DNA of 64,000 nt from Leguminivora glycinivorella. Its lineage: Eukaryota > Arthropoda > Insecta > Lepidoptera > Tortricidae. Positions 27,665 through 40,075 of this stretch are shown piece by piece. Position 1 is the stretch's first letter. Each line of letters opens with the position of its first letter. The stretch is from contig NC_062980.1 of NCBI RefSeq assembly GCF_023078275.1, forward strand, positions 7,954,783 to 8,018,782. Reading direction: 5' to 3'. The notes beneath the pieces were generated by a model. It ran no database searches. It was not told the DNA's origin and saw only the letters and a list, made by a program, of their open reading frames with translations. The position numbers and the translations under genes were made by a program.

Positions 27665-27931
27665 ACACACTGTTTTTATTGAATTCTGTTAACTTTAAGG
27701 GAAGATCAAATGAATTTAATGTCTCTAAGAAACTTAACTCTTACGGTTATCGAGTTATTAAAAAATAAAGATAATTACTGAACATGTGTGTGACTGCCTT
27801 TACCAAAGATAATTACTGAACACGTGTGTGACCAATTCCTAATGTTTTTTGTTTTGACATGTGCAGTCAATCACTTGACACTAACTTGAATGTTATTCGT
27901 AAGGGTCTCTCACACTAATAAATTCATTTAG
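27665..27931 (+). mobile_element. dispersed repeat, copy 1 (TTTTTATTGAATTCYGTTAACTT family)
   Basis: Closely matches 49351-49600 over most of its length (TTACGGTTATCGAGTTATTA, TTGACACTAACTTGAATG). A short internal duplication (GATAATTACTGAACA, twice, 36 bases apart) is private to this copy. Confidence 0.7.
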
Positions 27932-28050
27932 GTACATAGAGGTATACATCAGGGTGGCAAACGGCCTCCGCGCGGTTAGTATGTGTGCTCGCCGCTTACG
28001 TACTCGCTCTATCCGCGACACATGCAAGCGGATGTGAATGAACAAGATTT

Positions 28051-28282
28051 AAGCTAGGAACATACTACGCGGACGTCCGTCGTAAATCGACCGCGGACGG
28101 GAATCTGGACAATGGAAATACACTTAACCGTGCAAACTATCGGTCGACGGACGTGGACGTGGCCTTGAGCGCATGGACGTCCGATCGAAATCTGGCTCGC
28201 TGGATGTTTTGTTCCGTGCACACTGATCGGTCGCGGTCGCGGTCGATTTACGACGGACGTCCGCGTAGTGTGTTCCTAGCTT
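28051..28282. mobile_element. MITE with 45-bp inverted termini, one mismatch
   Basis: The left arm AAGCTAGGAACATACTACGC...GTAAATCGACCGCG is the inverse of the right arm except for one base (CATA against CACA). 232 bases, GC-rich. The open frame on the + strand is incidental. Confidence 0.85.
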
Positions 28283-28473
28283 TAGTCGCGGCCCCGCGCC
28301 CCGCGCCCCTACCTACCTATACTAGTACCTATTCTACGCATCACATTTGCACTGACCTTGAGAGGCCCGAGCCCCCAATCAAAGAATGAGTTGGTTTATT
28401 AAAATTTAAAGCACTCGAAAGCAGGCGCGTAGTTAATTAGAAATGTGGGAAAAAAACCGTCGTCGGTGTCGTT

Positions 28474-28700
28474 TTTCCTTTCGTGTATGATATCTATTTC
28501 AATGTATAAATATGGAAATGTATATTATTAAGTAAACAAATACATGTACTTAATATAAAAAATAAAAGGTAATGTAGCTAGGTATTTGACAAAACATTTT
28601 CTAGAGTAATATTGTCTTCGGTTACCGCGATAGTTACTCATGAAATAAAATTATGGAAACGGATTAATTAACGTTTCCATAGTTTTATTTCATTGTCTAG
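28474..28700 (+). repeat. two adjoining repeat fragments
   Basis: CTTTCGTGTATGATATCTAT (28478 on) belongs to the tRNA-like foldback family. CTTCGGTTACCGCGATAGTT and CTCATGAAATAAAATTATGG (28617 on) belong to the family at 36160-36215 and 48617-48660. Confidence 0.55.
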
Positions 28701-29051
28701 AGTAATTTTTACTCATGAAATTGAGAAAAACACCGAAATTAGTTATTTACTGAAACTTGACGTTCACATGTTCATTGTAATATGCCTACTTGAAAAATAA
28801 ATATTTCATTTTCATTTCATTTCAACACATAATTACTATTATCTGTTATGGCCTTATGGCTGCCGGCCAGATGAGCCATTTTTTTTAAAGTTGTTCACCC
28901 CTGTTTTTTTGTAACATGGGTGTTTTTTACGCGATTCATACTCAGAATCTCAAGGTCTTTCGATCCTGCCTGATAGGAAGTAAAAAAAATGTCTTAAGAT
29001 ATCCATACATTTATCAAACCTTCCATTCCGTTACTGCCATACAAAACGTAT

Positions 29052-29600
29052 GAAAAAAAAACCGGCCAAGAGCGTGTCGGGCCACGCTCAGTGTAGGGTT
29101 CCGTAGTTTTCCGTATTTTTCTCAAAAACTACTGAACCTATCAAGTTCAAAACAATTTTCCTAGAAAGTCTTTATAAAGTTCTACTTTTGTAATTTTTTT
29201 CATAATTTTTAAACATATGGTTCAAAAGTTAGAGGGGGGGGGGGGAACGCACTTTTTTTTCCTTTAGGAGCGATTATTTCCGAAAATATTAACATTATCA
29301 GAAAACGATCTTAGTAAACCCTTATTCATTTTTAAATACCTTTCCAACAATATATCACACGTTGAGGTTGTAATGAAAAAAAATATCAGCCCCTACTTTA
29401 CATGTAGAGGGGGTACCCTAATAAAACATTTTTTTCCATTTTTTATTTTTGCACTTTGTTGGCGTGATTGATATACATATTAGTACCAAATTTCAGCTTT
29501 CTAGTGCTTACGGTTACTGAGATTATCCGCGGACGGACGGACGGACAGACAGACATGGCGAAACTATAAAGGCTCCTAGTCGACTACGGAACCCTAAAAA
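29052..29600 (-). mobile_element. AGGGTTCCGTAG element, copy 2 (inverted)
   Basis: Reverse complement of 26320-26885 with scattered differences; ends CGACTACGGAACCCTAAAAA. The polyC tract appears as a G run. Confidence 0.8.
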
Positions 29601-31089
29601 TGGTAACGGAATGGGAAAAAACTTGGGAGACTTTTTTTTCCTATTAGGAGTGAAAGAGCTCACGATTCTGAGTGGAAACCACATAAAAATTTCCAAATTC
29701 AAAAAAAGTCGGGTGGACGTACAACTTTGACAAAAATAAAAATGTCCCAGATAACAGTTCTAATCAACATTCAACAATTAAAATGATTTATTAATAATGA
29801 AGAACTAACACGATAAGGTAGGCAAGCACGAATTCAAATTTGTGATTTTTGTGTTTATTGCCATCGCGCAGTCGGGGGCGGTGCCGCTCGGTCGCATCAG
29901 AAGTCCGAAACTAGAGAAATATAGAGAGCGCTCGATCGCGAGTAGCTACTTGCGCCGGCGGCGGACGCGGTTGTGTGCGTGCGCCACGCGCACGCACACA
30001 GGGCCTCTCTGTGGGTTCCACACCCGTCAGCGTGACGGCGATAAAGACCTAAAAATCTCAAATTTGAATTCGTGCTTCGGTATCGTATCCTCTTAAGGGT
30101 TAATTCGCCTTCTGAATGTGTTATGAAAGTGCGTGCATTAGTGACGAATCGCTTAGTGGACGCCAGGCTTCACATATTGCTTTTCGTTTTACCAACAACG
30201 CCATTCATTCATAAGTTTCATTACGATACCATGTGGTTACGGAGTGCACACGAGTTGAATACGGCTACGTAACCAGTCTAAAATGTGCCGTCCAGACGCG
30301 TAAGAAGATCATGGTTCCGGAGAGCGCCCTTACACTGGTTTTTTGAGCGTATGACTAGCCCGCACTCAAGTGGCTATTCTAATTATATCACGTACGTTAT
30401 GCACAGTCACTCCATCTAGTGACGAGAGGTAATAATACTTAGACGACTCAATAACGTTCAATGTGAGTTTGCTGATGTTGTATTCAGTCGTGTAATAAAT
30501 TTTAGATTCGAATTTTGAAAAATATTGCATTGAATTCGTGTTTGTGTGGATTTGTGTATTAAATTAATGATATTCTTAATGCATGAGACTAAAATAATAC
30601 CTTTGAGACCTTTAAATTTATTGAATAAATAGGTCATAATGGCTAATCGTGGCACGTAGCGCCATCTATGATTTTGATTTGACATTAATTATACGATGTT
30701 CCGGATGAGACCCCATGACCGGAATAAGATACACTCATATAAAGTCGTGTACTTAGTTACGGCAGTCAAAACAAAGGCTATATTAAAAGACAAATACGTT
30801 TTTTTCTTAGTATATTGGAAGATTATGTAACAATTATAGTCAAAACATCGAAATAACCTTTGTGCTTTAATTTTATGAAATAAAAACAAATTTAATGTCG
30901 ATGCCACACTAATATTTCGCACGTATTACTCAACGAGTATACATTTCGTACTCAATTATGAGATTAAAATCTAAAAAATATATGTACCGTAATTATGTCA
31001 CTATAATCTGTAATCTTTACTTAATGTATTTACATCAAATATATAAATATACTTAACCGTAAATAGTAATAAAACATAAAAACATTACG

Positions 31090-31680
31090 GACTGTGTTTC
31101 CGTTATTCCGTGATACTCCCGCAAATATGTACATTTCGTCAAAATGGTGTACATTATTCCGGGAGCAGTTATTTTAATTAAAATATGCTTTAAACTAACT
31201 TGAAACGATGATATAAATGTATTTTAATAACTAGGTATAAGACAATTATGATACAATTAGGTATAAGACAATTATGAAAACGGTCCGACATAGATAAAAA
31301 TAATAACAATCTGTGTTGAAAAAATCATTGCTCTATCCTCAAAAACCAGGGAGGAAATAGTCGAGAGCGTTTGTATGGAGAATTGACCCCTACCGAATCG
31401 TCTTAAGAAGTTCCGCTGCCGCGTTAAGCTCACCGGCAAACACGCCCATAGAAACCACTGCGTGATTGCGACTGACGCGTTTGGAGGTACCTCACGGCTT
31501 CAAAAGATATTCGAAAATCGACTTTTTCGGTTCTATTTGATCTATAGTTAATGAAATACTGCATTAAATTAAGATTTTACCGATAGTTTCCTTATTTTGC
31601 GACAAAAACCAAAATATACCGGAATATTTAATGTATCACATTTTACTATCCCGGAATAGTGTGTACAGCTACCTTATAAA
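31090..31680 (+). repeat. repeat with CATTATTCCGGGA motifs at both ends
   Basis: TACATTATTCCGGGAGCAG near the left and TATCCCGGAATAGTGTGTAC near the right are roughly inverted. Related segments lie at 23400-23757. No gene seen in it. Confidence 0.4.
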
Positions 31681-31970
31681 TAACATTATATCTGAAATTA
31701 ACTTGACTTACTAAAGTGAATGAAATTATGTTTGTGTGTATTGGGTACAGTAAAATGGTGACATAATTATACCAATTTTAACCCCCGATGCAAAAACGAC
31801 GAGGTGTTAAAAGTTTGACGTGTCTGTCTGTCTGTTTCTGTATGTGTCGGTTAGTGGCATCGTAGCTCCCGAACGGATGAACCGATTTAGATTTAGTTTT
31901 TTTTTGTTTGAAAGCTGAATTAGTCGGAGGTGTTGTTAGCCATGTTTCATGAAATTGGTCATTGGTGGTT

Positions 31971-32340
31971 TTTTCAAAACTTTAATTTTGTGGTTAGCCG
32001 CTATACCTACATTTTGATAAATGAACCCATTTGAAGACATAGGCTTTTTCTTTTTAGCCATTTCCATCAGTAGAACAAGCAGCGAATTTAAAACTACATA
32101 TAAATGCGAATATACAGGGTTTAATTTTTGTAAGAGACAATATGACAGTGTTTTTTCAAAACTTTAATTTTGTGGTTAGCCGCTATACCTACATTTTGAT
32201 AAATGAACCCATTTAGGAGAAGACATAGGCTCTTTCTTTTTAGCCATTTCCATCAGTAGAACAAGCAGCGAATTTAAAACTACATATAAATGCGAATATA
32301 CAGGGTTTAATTTTTGTAAGAGACAATATGACAATGTGAC
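31971..32340 (+). repeat. about 182-bp tandem duplication (2 copies)
   Basis: CAAAACTTTAATTTTGTGG starts at 31975 and again at 32157. The second copy has a 6-base difference (TTTAGGAGAAGAC for TTTGAAGAC) and one extra base. The array runs into the 5' truncation point of the LINE at 32338. Confidence 0.8.
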
Positions 32341-33330
32341 ACAACCAGGCTCCAAGCTGATATAAATCAAGTACATCAATGGGGTCTAAAGAATAGTCTC
32401 GCACTAAACATTTCTAAGTGCTCAATTGTATCCTATACACGCTCAAAACATCCATGTCATAATGATTATGTTATAGCGGGTGAGAAAATAAGGCGAGCTA
32501 CCTTAGTGAAAGACTTGGGCACTTGGTTTGATTCTCAGATGTCGTTTCATCACCAGGTCCTTGAAACTTGCAAAGAAGCTCATAAACGGATGGGATTTGT
32601 TAAGCGTCAGAGCAAGCACTTTACAAATAGACGAGCTCTTGACCTGCTTTATATTTCATATATCAGAAGTAAAGTTGACTGTAATGCCATTGTATGGAAT
32701 CCGTATGAGGATAAACATATTTTAAATGTCGAAAAAATACAAAAATCTTTCGCAAGATACTTATTTCAGAAAATGTATTTTTACTATCCGTATTTGTATC
32801 CAACTCCGTACGTGTTGGGTATGGTGGGATACCAGACGCTCGAAGCTCGTAGGAGTATCACCTTGGTTCGTTTCTTTGTTGGTTTAATACGAGGCCAGAC
32901 GAATAGCAGTTTCCTCTTAGCGCAAGTATCCTTAAATGTTCCACCTGTTTCAAGACACAATCTCCGTCCTCGTAAACTCCCCTTACTCAACATTCCGAAC
33001 ACCTGTACTAAGTCCAATTCCCTCTCGCCTCTCTACCGAGCTCTAATGCTCATTAATAGTATATTGGACCAGGACGACTCATTAGACTTATTTTCAACTC
33101 CTGAACCGAGATTTTTAGCCACAGCCGGGCGTTACCTCGAGGCCATAGTCGCCCCGAGCACGATTTAGCACTGCTTAATAGCGAATATTATTTAAATTGA
33201 ATTGTTAATGTTTTATTTAAATTATGACTGTTTTGTTAATTAACTATTTTTATTCGTATGTTCCTATGTGTCATGATTGGTGTATACTGTAAGTGACATT
33301 GTATTAATAAATAAATGAAATATTTAAGGA
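32338..33330 (+). mobile_element. 5'-truncated jockey/CR1-like LINE: RT C-terminal part and 3' tail
   Basis: The open frame runs from about 32338 (DTTRLQADINQVHQWGLKNS, SLALNISKCSIVSYTRS) through LVKDLGTWFDSQMSF to VAPSTI and stop at 33168. It starts just after where the catalytic (Y/F)xDD would be, so the RT active site is missing. The segments L-N-x-x-K-C, K-D-L-G-x-x-x-D and the R..L..LY.SYI region are typical of jockey/CR1-group RTs. The 3' tail is AATAAATAAATGAAA at about 33310-33325. A dead insertion. Confidence 0.8.
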
Positions 33331-33365
33331 TGCGATTATATAGCTGATTCAGAACCCAGCACACT

Positions 33366-33420
33366 AAAAAAACCGCTCAAGAACGCGCCGGGCCACGGTC
33401 AGTGTACCTAGGGTTCTGTA
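33366..33420 (-). mobile_element. remnant of the AGGGTTCCGTAG element
   Basis: Contains CGGGCCACGGTCAGTGTA and AGGGTTCTGTA, matching the terminal region of 29052-29600. Confidence 0.6.
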
Positions 33421-33883
33421 CTTTCCCATCCGTCCTCAGTCATAACAGCGCGAAGTTGTCCAAAGTACAGTGCCTTCTCACGTGAAATTGGGTTACTAAT
33501 GTATAAAAACTAGACGGGTTATATAATGTTGAGATTTAGACTGGTCAAAAAGAGAAATAAAAAAACAAAGTGTGATGTAAAGCTGCATTTTTGGTATATT
33601 ATTTAGGGTCCTTGGAGGAATGTGAAACTATGTTTTGCAAGCAAAAAAGGTGTGCTTTTTTTAAATCGGACTTTTTTTTAGTTTTTGCAATGTCATTTAA
33701 AAACTGGAGGTTTTAGGCTATAAGTTGCTTTACAAAGTTAAAAGTACATTATATTTAAAATCATTTGAGCCTACTCGCAGTGCCATATCTCAAACAGTTT
33801 TTGAGATATGATGCTTCAAAAAAGGGTATTTTTCCCCCTTTATGAAAATTTTTGCCAATATTTTGAGACAGATTTCAGCAAAA

Positions 33884-34635
33884 CGGTTCCCCTTGTTTTG
33901 GCATAATTTTACAATCACGAATTCTTTTTGGCATACTTAATCTATATTGGCATAATTCACCTTTCGCATAATCTGTTATGGCATAGTATAGTTAGTAGTT
34001 ACGCATAATTAGTTTAGGCATATTTTTGTTTGACATGTGTATTTGACTGTTATCACTCCAAGAGTGCATCTGAACGTCTGTCAAGTTATACCAGCTTGAC
34101 AGCACTGGCTTCCTTCGAAAGCGGTTGACCCTGTATTTTTGTTTGTCCGAATATATTTCGTGCATAAAGGTTATTCGCCGAATGGTTTTTATGTATAAAT
34201 TATTTATGCATAACATGGTTTAGTCTAAATTTACCACGCAGAACTTTTATCATAGGTAATACTACTTTATTAATGTTGCAGTTCTAACCTTTGTCAAGAA
34301 TTTGTCTTTGAAATTCTTGTCAAGATGTTGTATTTCTTGAGGTCGCAGTTCTAAGCTAACCAAACCGACTCTCTTGACATCATTTAGTATGGGCCGATAT
34401 TCTGATTTCAATAAATATGCCAAATGCAATTATGTGAATTAATTTTATTCATTAAAACAATCGGCGTAAACTGAATTATGCGAACTTATTTTCGGACAAA
34501 GTAATATTCGTATTATTTTAGATTATGACAAATACGTTTTGTGCCAGATTAACATTCGGCGAAAATCGATTATGCGAAGTCTGTTATGCGAAAATTGTTT
34601 CGGAAAATTAAAGTTATGCCAAATAGAGGGAACCC
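33884..34635. mobile_element. foldback element with GGCATAAT/TTATGCGAA repeats
   Basis: The left end GGTTCCCCTTGTTTTGGCAT and the right end (inverse: GGGTTCCCTCTATTTGGCAT) are inverted. Both flanks contain several GCATAATTNNNNTTTNGCATA-type subrepeats in opposite orientation. No ORF with known motifs. Confidence 0.65.
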
Positions 34636-34649
34636 ATATATCAAGGTAT

Positions 34650-34730
34650 TTATTATTATTTATTTATTTATTTAAACTTTATTGCACAACCAAAGAAACA
34701 TGTACAAATGGCGGACTTAATGCCAAAAGG
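34650..34730 (-). mobile_element. 3' tail of a LINE (reverse orientation)
   Basis: TTATTTATTTAAACTTTATTGCACAACCA, read in reverse, is a LINE tail ending with AATAAAG and a (TAAA)n run. A similar TACTTTATTGCACAACC lies at 42510-42530. Confidence 0.45.
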
Positions 34731-35164
34731 CATTCTCTACCAGTCAACCATTGGGTTAAACAGAGACATATATGTATTATATATTTTGCGAAATAAAGTT
34801 GTAGCAAATTTAGTTAACTTTCATTTAAGACCAAAAGAGAGCCAGTTAGTCAAATTTTTAACCTAAAAAAAAGGTTATAGCATAAATCTAGTATAACTGG
34901 ATCAGAAATGAGTAGTAAAGGTTAATGGCCAAACGGGATTGATTACAGATTGAACGGGAACGGGATTGATTATTTTATATCTTTCAGGAAACGTAGCAGA
35001 AAAAGCGTTATTAACTTATTATTATTTGGAGCCTGTTCAGAAATTACGTAACCCCTTAGAGGGGGACATTATTCATAAACGTTCACTAAAGTTATCCAGC
35101 CGATAAAGTACACTTACCACTTACTTATCATTTATCTTACTTACTTATCGTTTTTAAAGTGCGT

Positions 35165-35430
35165 AATTTAACCGTGCGTTCCCTGTGTGGTGACGGGTTA
35201 AGAATTTCACCACCCCCATTCTTCCCGTGGGTGTCGTAGAAGGCGACTATGGGATATGGGTTAAATTGTGGCGTAGGCGAGAGGCTGGCAACCTGTCACT
35301 GCAATGTCACAGTTTCGTTTTCTTTCAACCCCTTATTTGCCAAGAGTGGCACTGAAGCTTTAGTAGTTTCATGTGTTCTGCCTACCCCTTTATGTGATAC
35401 AGGCGTGATTATATGTATGTATGTAATTTA
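35165..35430 (+). mobile_element. retroposon with (TATG)n tail, longest of three copies
   Basis: Contains GTGACGGGTTAAGAATTTC, GAAGGCGACTATGGG and CCAAGAGTGGCACTGAA, and ends GATACAGGCGTGATTATATG with a TATG tail. Truncated copies at 39969-40075 and 47757-47852 share the last 100 bases. Confidence 0.65.
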
Positions 35431-37900
35431 ACCGTACCATAACACCGTAGGCGGCGTAGGCCCATTAGAGTCAGTATTTAGGCGACGGACATAGGTACGG
35501 CGGCCACGTCAGAGTTTAAAAGTCTATTTATAGGTGTCAATAGTTTAAAATTAATTTGAATAAAAAAATAAATTATTAAAAATACCTATTTACTAACAAA
35601 ATCGAAGTTGAAGCACGAATTTTTTAGAGCACACCAGACCATGTGCATTAGACTAGAACATTCATTTATCCGACGGCAGTTGGTAGCCGTTACCGTCGGC
35701 TAAATTTAGTTTAGTGGAAACTGCAAGATATGGAGTTTATTTTAACACTGATATGTATACATTTTTATATTTACGTCTTATTTATTGATTTGGTTTATTT
35801 AAAGACTGTCCACGATAAAAAATACAATATAAATTATTATATACTAATAGAAATAAGAATTGATTAATTTAAAATATTAATACAAATTAAATTTGATAAT
35901 TTTACTGATTGTCATGATTAAAATTTTATTTATTTGATTATTTCCTCACACAAATGCAATTCTCAATATTTAGGTATTTCAATCTGCAACTTTATTACAA
36001 ACCTATTTAACAGGCATTCGTCATTTATGTGTATGGCATTTTAATAAACGAGTTGATTTAATTTAAACATTAGTTCGCATTGTAAAACGTATTTTTTTTG
36101 CCAGATGTTAGTAAGGTTTTTTTTATTATTTTGCCTACTTTTCATTTCAACAAACATAAAATAAAACTAGTTTTATTTCATGAGTAACTATCGCGGCAAC
36201 CGAAGACAATATTTCAACAAACATATTTAACGATAAAATGAATACACAACCTTTTCTCATATTACGTCCATGGTATTTTTTTCCTAAATTTGACTTCTGC
36301 TGTTCAGATTTTTTTATCCGATACAGTAACGCATGAAATGACGTCGATCTGCGTTTCAAAAAAAATCATCAATATTGTAAATACCAAAAAATACCAAATG
36401 TTTCCTTAGACAGTTTCCCTGTATCTTTTATTGATTACAATTTCCCCATACTGTCCCACTTAAAAAAAAAACACTGTGTACTTAGTGTGTACATATAGGT
36501 ATCACAAATAAAACTAATGCCTAATATAAAAACATAATATTTTATTTAAAAAATCTACCAATTTCTAATGGCACTATGGAAATTGGTACCTTATTTAAAG
36601 GAAATAAAATAATTCTGACTAAAAATACATTTAGTTAAACAATAAAAATAGCTAATTAAAACAGCATGCAAAGAAAATATAAACGTCAAATAACAATTTA
36701 TGCGATCCACGTTCCACGTCCCTCGGTAGTCATATTTATACTGATTAGATACATTGCACCACTATTTAAATATAGAGTTTTATTGAGAAAACCGCAATAA
36801 ACTGTGTAGATTAAGAGATAATATCAGGGTATACACCTCTTACTTAGTTGATAGGTGTAGAGAGTATTACCAACATAAATAACGGCTCTTTTCTCTTCTG
36901 GGTTGTTTCTGTGTGCACGATCGACGGATTAGGAGACTAGCTTACTTATAGCGATTGTCTACAAGAACTGTTCGTTTTAAGTAGCTGTCTCCTGTAGAAG
37001 TTCCATAATGCCTGGATATCTTCTAGTGAAACCTTTGTCAGGTGAAGTGACGAAGTAAACACGTATAAGCGATACAAACGGACGAAGATCCCACCGACCC
37101 GTTCACCGGCCGAACTGGGAAGTTCGTCCGGGCGTAGCACTTGATACTGGTCTTCTTTTTTCTTTGTTCATCCTTTATGTCACGTGATTTTCTTCTTTGT
37201 TCAGAATCCTTACGTACATGTAGGTCGCTGTCATAAAGTATTTCCCTTTTTATTAAAATAACCTCAATTTTTTTTTAACGATGCTCGTACTATTATGGAT
37301 TTCTTAATGTAATTTGGAGATTTTTACCATGATATAATTTTTCAGAGATATTGACACTTTCCTTCAATGGCATCATTATTACTTACATTTATTAATCAAT
37401 CAATGCTTTTAGGTATTTCTTCTTTGTACAATACTTACCTAATGAGGTCGATGACACGTGTGGCATGACATAACATTAAGGAAAAAAAACTTGCTTTACA
37501 AGAAATAAGCTGAGCGTTGAGCATGTTACATTAAATAAATAAAAAATATTATTCAAAATCTACCTACAACAAGATATATATATAAAAATAAAAAATATAC
37601 ATACATGAGAGATAAAAAACTTGCTTCGCATATTTTCATTGGCATGAAATCGTATTGGTAGAGTCGGCAGAGGAAGTTGTAATAAATCGTGTTTTTGCAA
37701 AGCAAAATCAAATTAAACATTATTATGATAATTTAATTACATCAATAGCAATGCCATTAATATTCAGAACGCACTTTAGTAATTCCTGTTTCCTGTGGCA
37801 ATACAACACTTCACTAATAATTTAAAACCGCACCGCACTGAACGAAACTAAATAACTATTTATATTATGCTTCAATAATTTAAATTTTCACCTGTAATGA
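35431..37900. other. AT-rich stretch, no supported gene
   Basis: Mostly low-complexity AT-rich DNA. It holds a repeat fragment at 36165-36215 (CATGAGTAACTATCGCGGCA). A GC-richer minus-strand open frame at 36946-37140 is discussed separately. Nothing else is recognised. Confidence 0.5.
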
Positions 37901-37929
37901 AGAGTGGATGCTAATTAATGTATCTTCAG

Positions 37930-38270
37930 TGCAAAACGGGTGAGATAAGAGCCCGCTGCCTTCTGTCGACCTTCGATCGGCGCGACGCGAACGAGTGAGC
38001 GATAGTCGGCAGCGGCGCCCGCGCGCGTCGGCGGTGAACGAACTCACCTTGACAAATGCACCATTTGGCATTGTTCGCGGGAAAACCGGCGGCCTTGCGC
38101 GCGCGCCGCCGACCAATCGCGAGCCTTCGCGCCACAGCCTGCGCCCGTTTTGGCGGGAACCACTCGTCTGAGCATTGCCCGCATGGCGCTCGCGTCGCCG
38201 TCGCTAGCGGCGCGATTTCAGCGTGACGACCTTTCATTCAGAGCGTTGTCTGCTTGTGACTGAGACGAAA
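37930..38270 (-). promoter_or_regulatory. CpG-rich promoter-like block with CCAAT and GGCGG
   Basis: This is a GC- and CpG-dense block in AT-rich surroundings. On the minus strand it contains ATTGGTCGGCGG (38117-38106), a CCAAT box joined to a GC/E2F-like element. It sits upstream of the ATG/GTGAGT pair at 38071-38048. This arrangement suggests a housekeeping-type promoter transcribing leftward, possibly bidirectional. Confidence 0.45.
38048..38071 (-). CDS. possible first coding exon of a minus-strand gene
   Basis: On the minus strand ATG CCA AAT GGT GCA TTT GTC AAG (MPNGAFVK) is followed directly by the consensus donor GTGAGT. It lies at the downstream edge of a CpG-rich block with a CCAAT box. 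No following exon was identified with confidence, and eight codons are too few to name a family. Confidence 0.3.
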
Positions 38271-38524
38271 CATCGACACAACAACTACATTAGTAATGAG
38301 GAAATCGGGTTATATTACCAATATAGGTGCATATTATTTAGTAATAAAATAAATCCCTGTGTCTAGGTCGGTTAGTAACAATATTTATCATGTAGACTCT
38401 ACACTAGACGGGCAGACAATTATTTATAATAAATGACTATTAATGAAGTGAAATGAGTTATACGCCCATTCTAATTACTCAATTAAATATGGTAACAAGA
38501 TATTGTCTGGTGCATGTTTTGCCG

Positions 38525-38665
38525 GGAGATGCCACGGTTGAGCGAGTGGTACTCACGTGAGCAACCGAGAATAGTCGAGGCGGTAAAAAACGATGTGTTA
38601 TGTAGTTTCCCGCCGACCAATAATTGCCTATTATCGGCGTGATGCAAACCAAACTGTTACAGGCT
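38525..38665 (-). promoter_or_regulatory. second promoter-like block with the same CCAAT/GGCGG motif
   Basis: The minus strand has ATTGGTCGGCGGGAAAC about 500 bases from the first block. Downstream comes GTTGCTCAC/GTGAGTACC, a consensus donor without an ATG before it, as expected of a non-coding first exon. Alternative promoters of one minus-strand gene are a possible reading. Confidence 0.3.
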
Positions 38666-39968
38666 GGCGGATGTTAAGTAATTTAATTCGTAAGTAAAGA
38701 GGTTTTGGTTTATCCGTTCGTTTATCGCCGTTTCAGGGGCATGTCCGAGAAAGTTGCTTACAACATGCTTTTGCCTTGTATGGCAGCTATTTCAATCAAA
38801 TCCGTAAAGCTCGAGAAAATACTGCCAATTGGTTAACCAAGTCATGAAAGGTTGTCAGACACAACTTCGCTTTCTTAGCGTCTTCAGAAATATTAGAAAT
38901 AGAAGAATTGCATGTCGTAAGCGACATTCTCGTGGTATGCCCCTTCAGTGGTTTGCATGTGCTAGTGCATGAATTAACTATGACAATCTGCTCATAACTG
39001 ATATTTATAGGTTAATTTACGACGACCTTCGAGTTATTAGGGAGGGTCCCTATCACTCCATCACTCCATGTCACACTTTTCATAGGAAAAAATAGCTCTT
39101 TAATATGCTGTCTCACTTTGCACGACGCCCCTCCCTCTGTTGCTATAATGTAAGAAATGCATGACCCCACAGTGAAAGCAGTTTACCTCATATTTTTGTG
39201 TAATATGCCCAAATATGACTGGGTATCATTCGTTGTACCCAGCAAGCTAGCCAACCGAGCAATTTTACCTCGAGCGCGAAAAATTGGGCGCGTGAGTGTT
39301 AGTAATTATCCATTTTATTGCCAAAATGGCGGATGCAAGACGTCACCGCTGCAGGTTCGTGGACCGAGCGCGATTGAATCACCTTCAGGCCTTAGGGAAA
39401 ATAAACAACGCTTCAATATTTTATTGCGGTTTCTGAGGCGTTTGAACGTACAGCATCTAATATTTTAAAATATTTTTGAGCACATCCGTTACGATGAAAT
39501 TGACAGGACATTATGTTGTGCCAAAATTAAAGCTGAATTTTGAAATTAGATTGTACAATGTTTCACAAAAAAATGTGTATGTTTATATCCAAAATTCACT
39601 TTGTATTTATTTAATTCGGGGTTAATTTTCTAACTTATTTATCTTTTACTTAAATGTAATAAATATCCAAAACTATCTCGTAATTAGTTTAAAACATTTT
39701 CAAAGATGTTGAGCAACTTTTATTATAGGACCCAAGTAACACAGAAAAAGTAGGTAATAAGTTTAAATAACATTCTTAAACCTAATTAAAATAGTTTTTT
39801 TAATCGTAATATTTAAAACATAACGTGTGGGTTGAATGGCCAATGCAGTCCTGTCTAAAATTAATTGCTAATCATACTCCCACGCGCGTATCGAAAGAAT
39901 TTAGTTAGATAAACATAAATAATACCTATTTACTTCTTATAAGTATAATGTCAAAATTATTGTTTTTT

Positions 39969-40075
39969 CCACCTCTTTTTTGCCAAGAGTGGCACTGAAA
40001 CTTGAGTAGTTTCATGTGCTCTGCCTACCCCTTTATGGGATACAGGCGTGATTGTATGTATGTTGTATGTATGTA
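39969..40075 (+). mobile_element. 5'-truncated copy of the retroposon at 35165
   Basis: From TTTTGCCAAGAGTGGCAC to the TATG tail; matches the 3' end only, as expected for target-primed retroposition. Confidence 0.65.

Noticed and set aside
28153..28389. 78-codon + strand open frame
   Set aside because: It lies almost entirely in the GC-rich MITE at 28051-28282 and its inverted arm.
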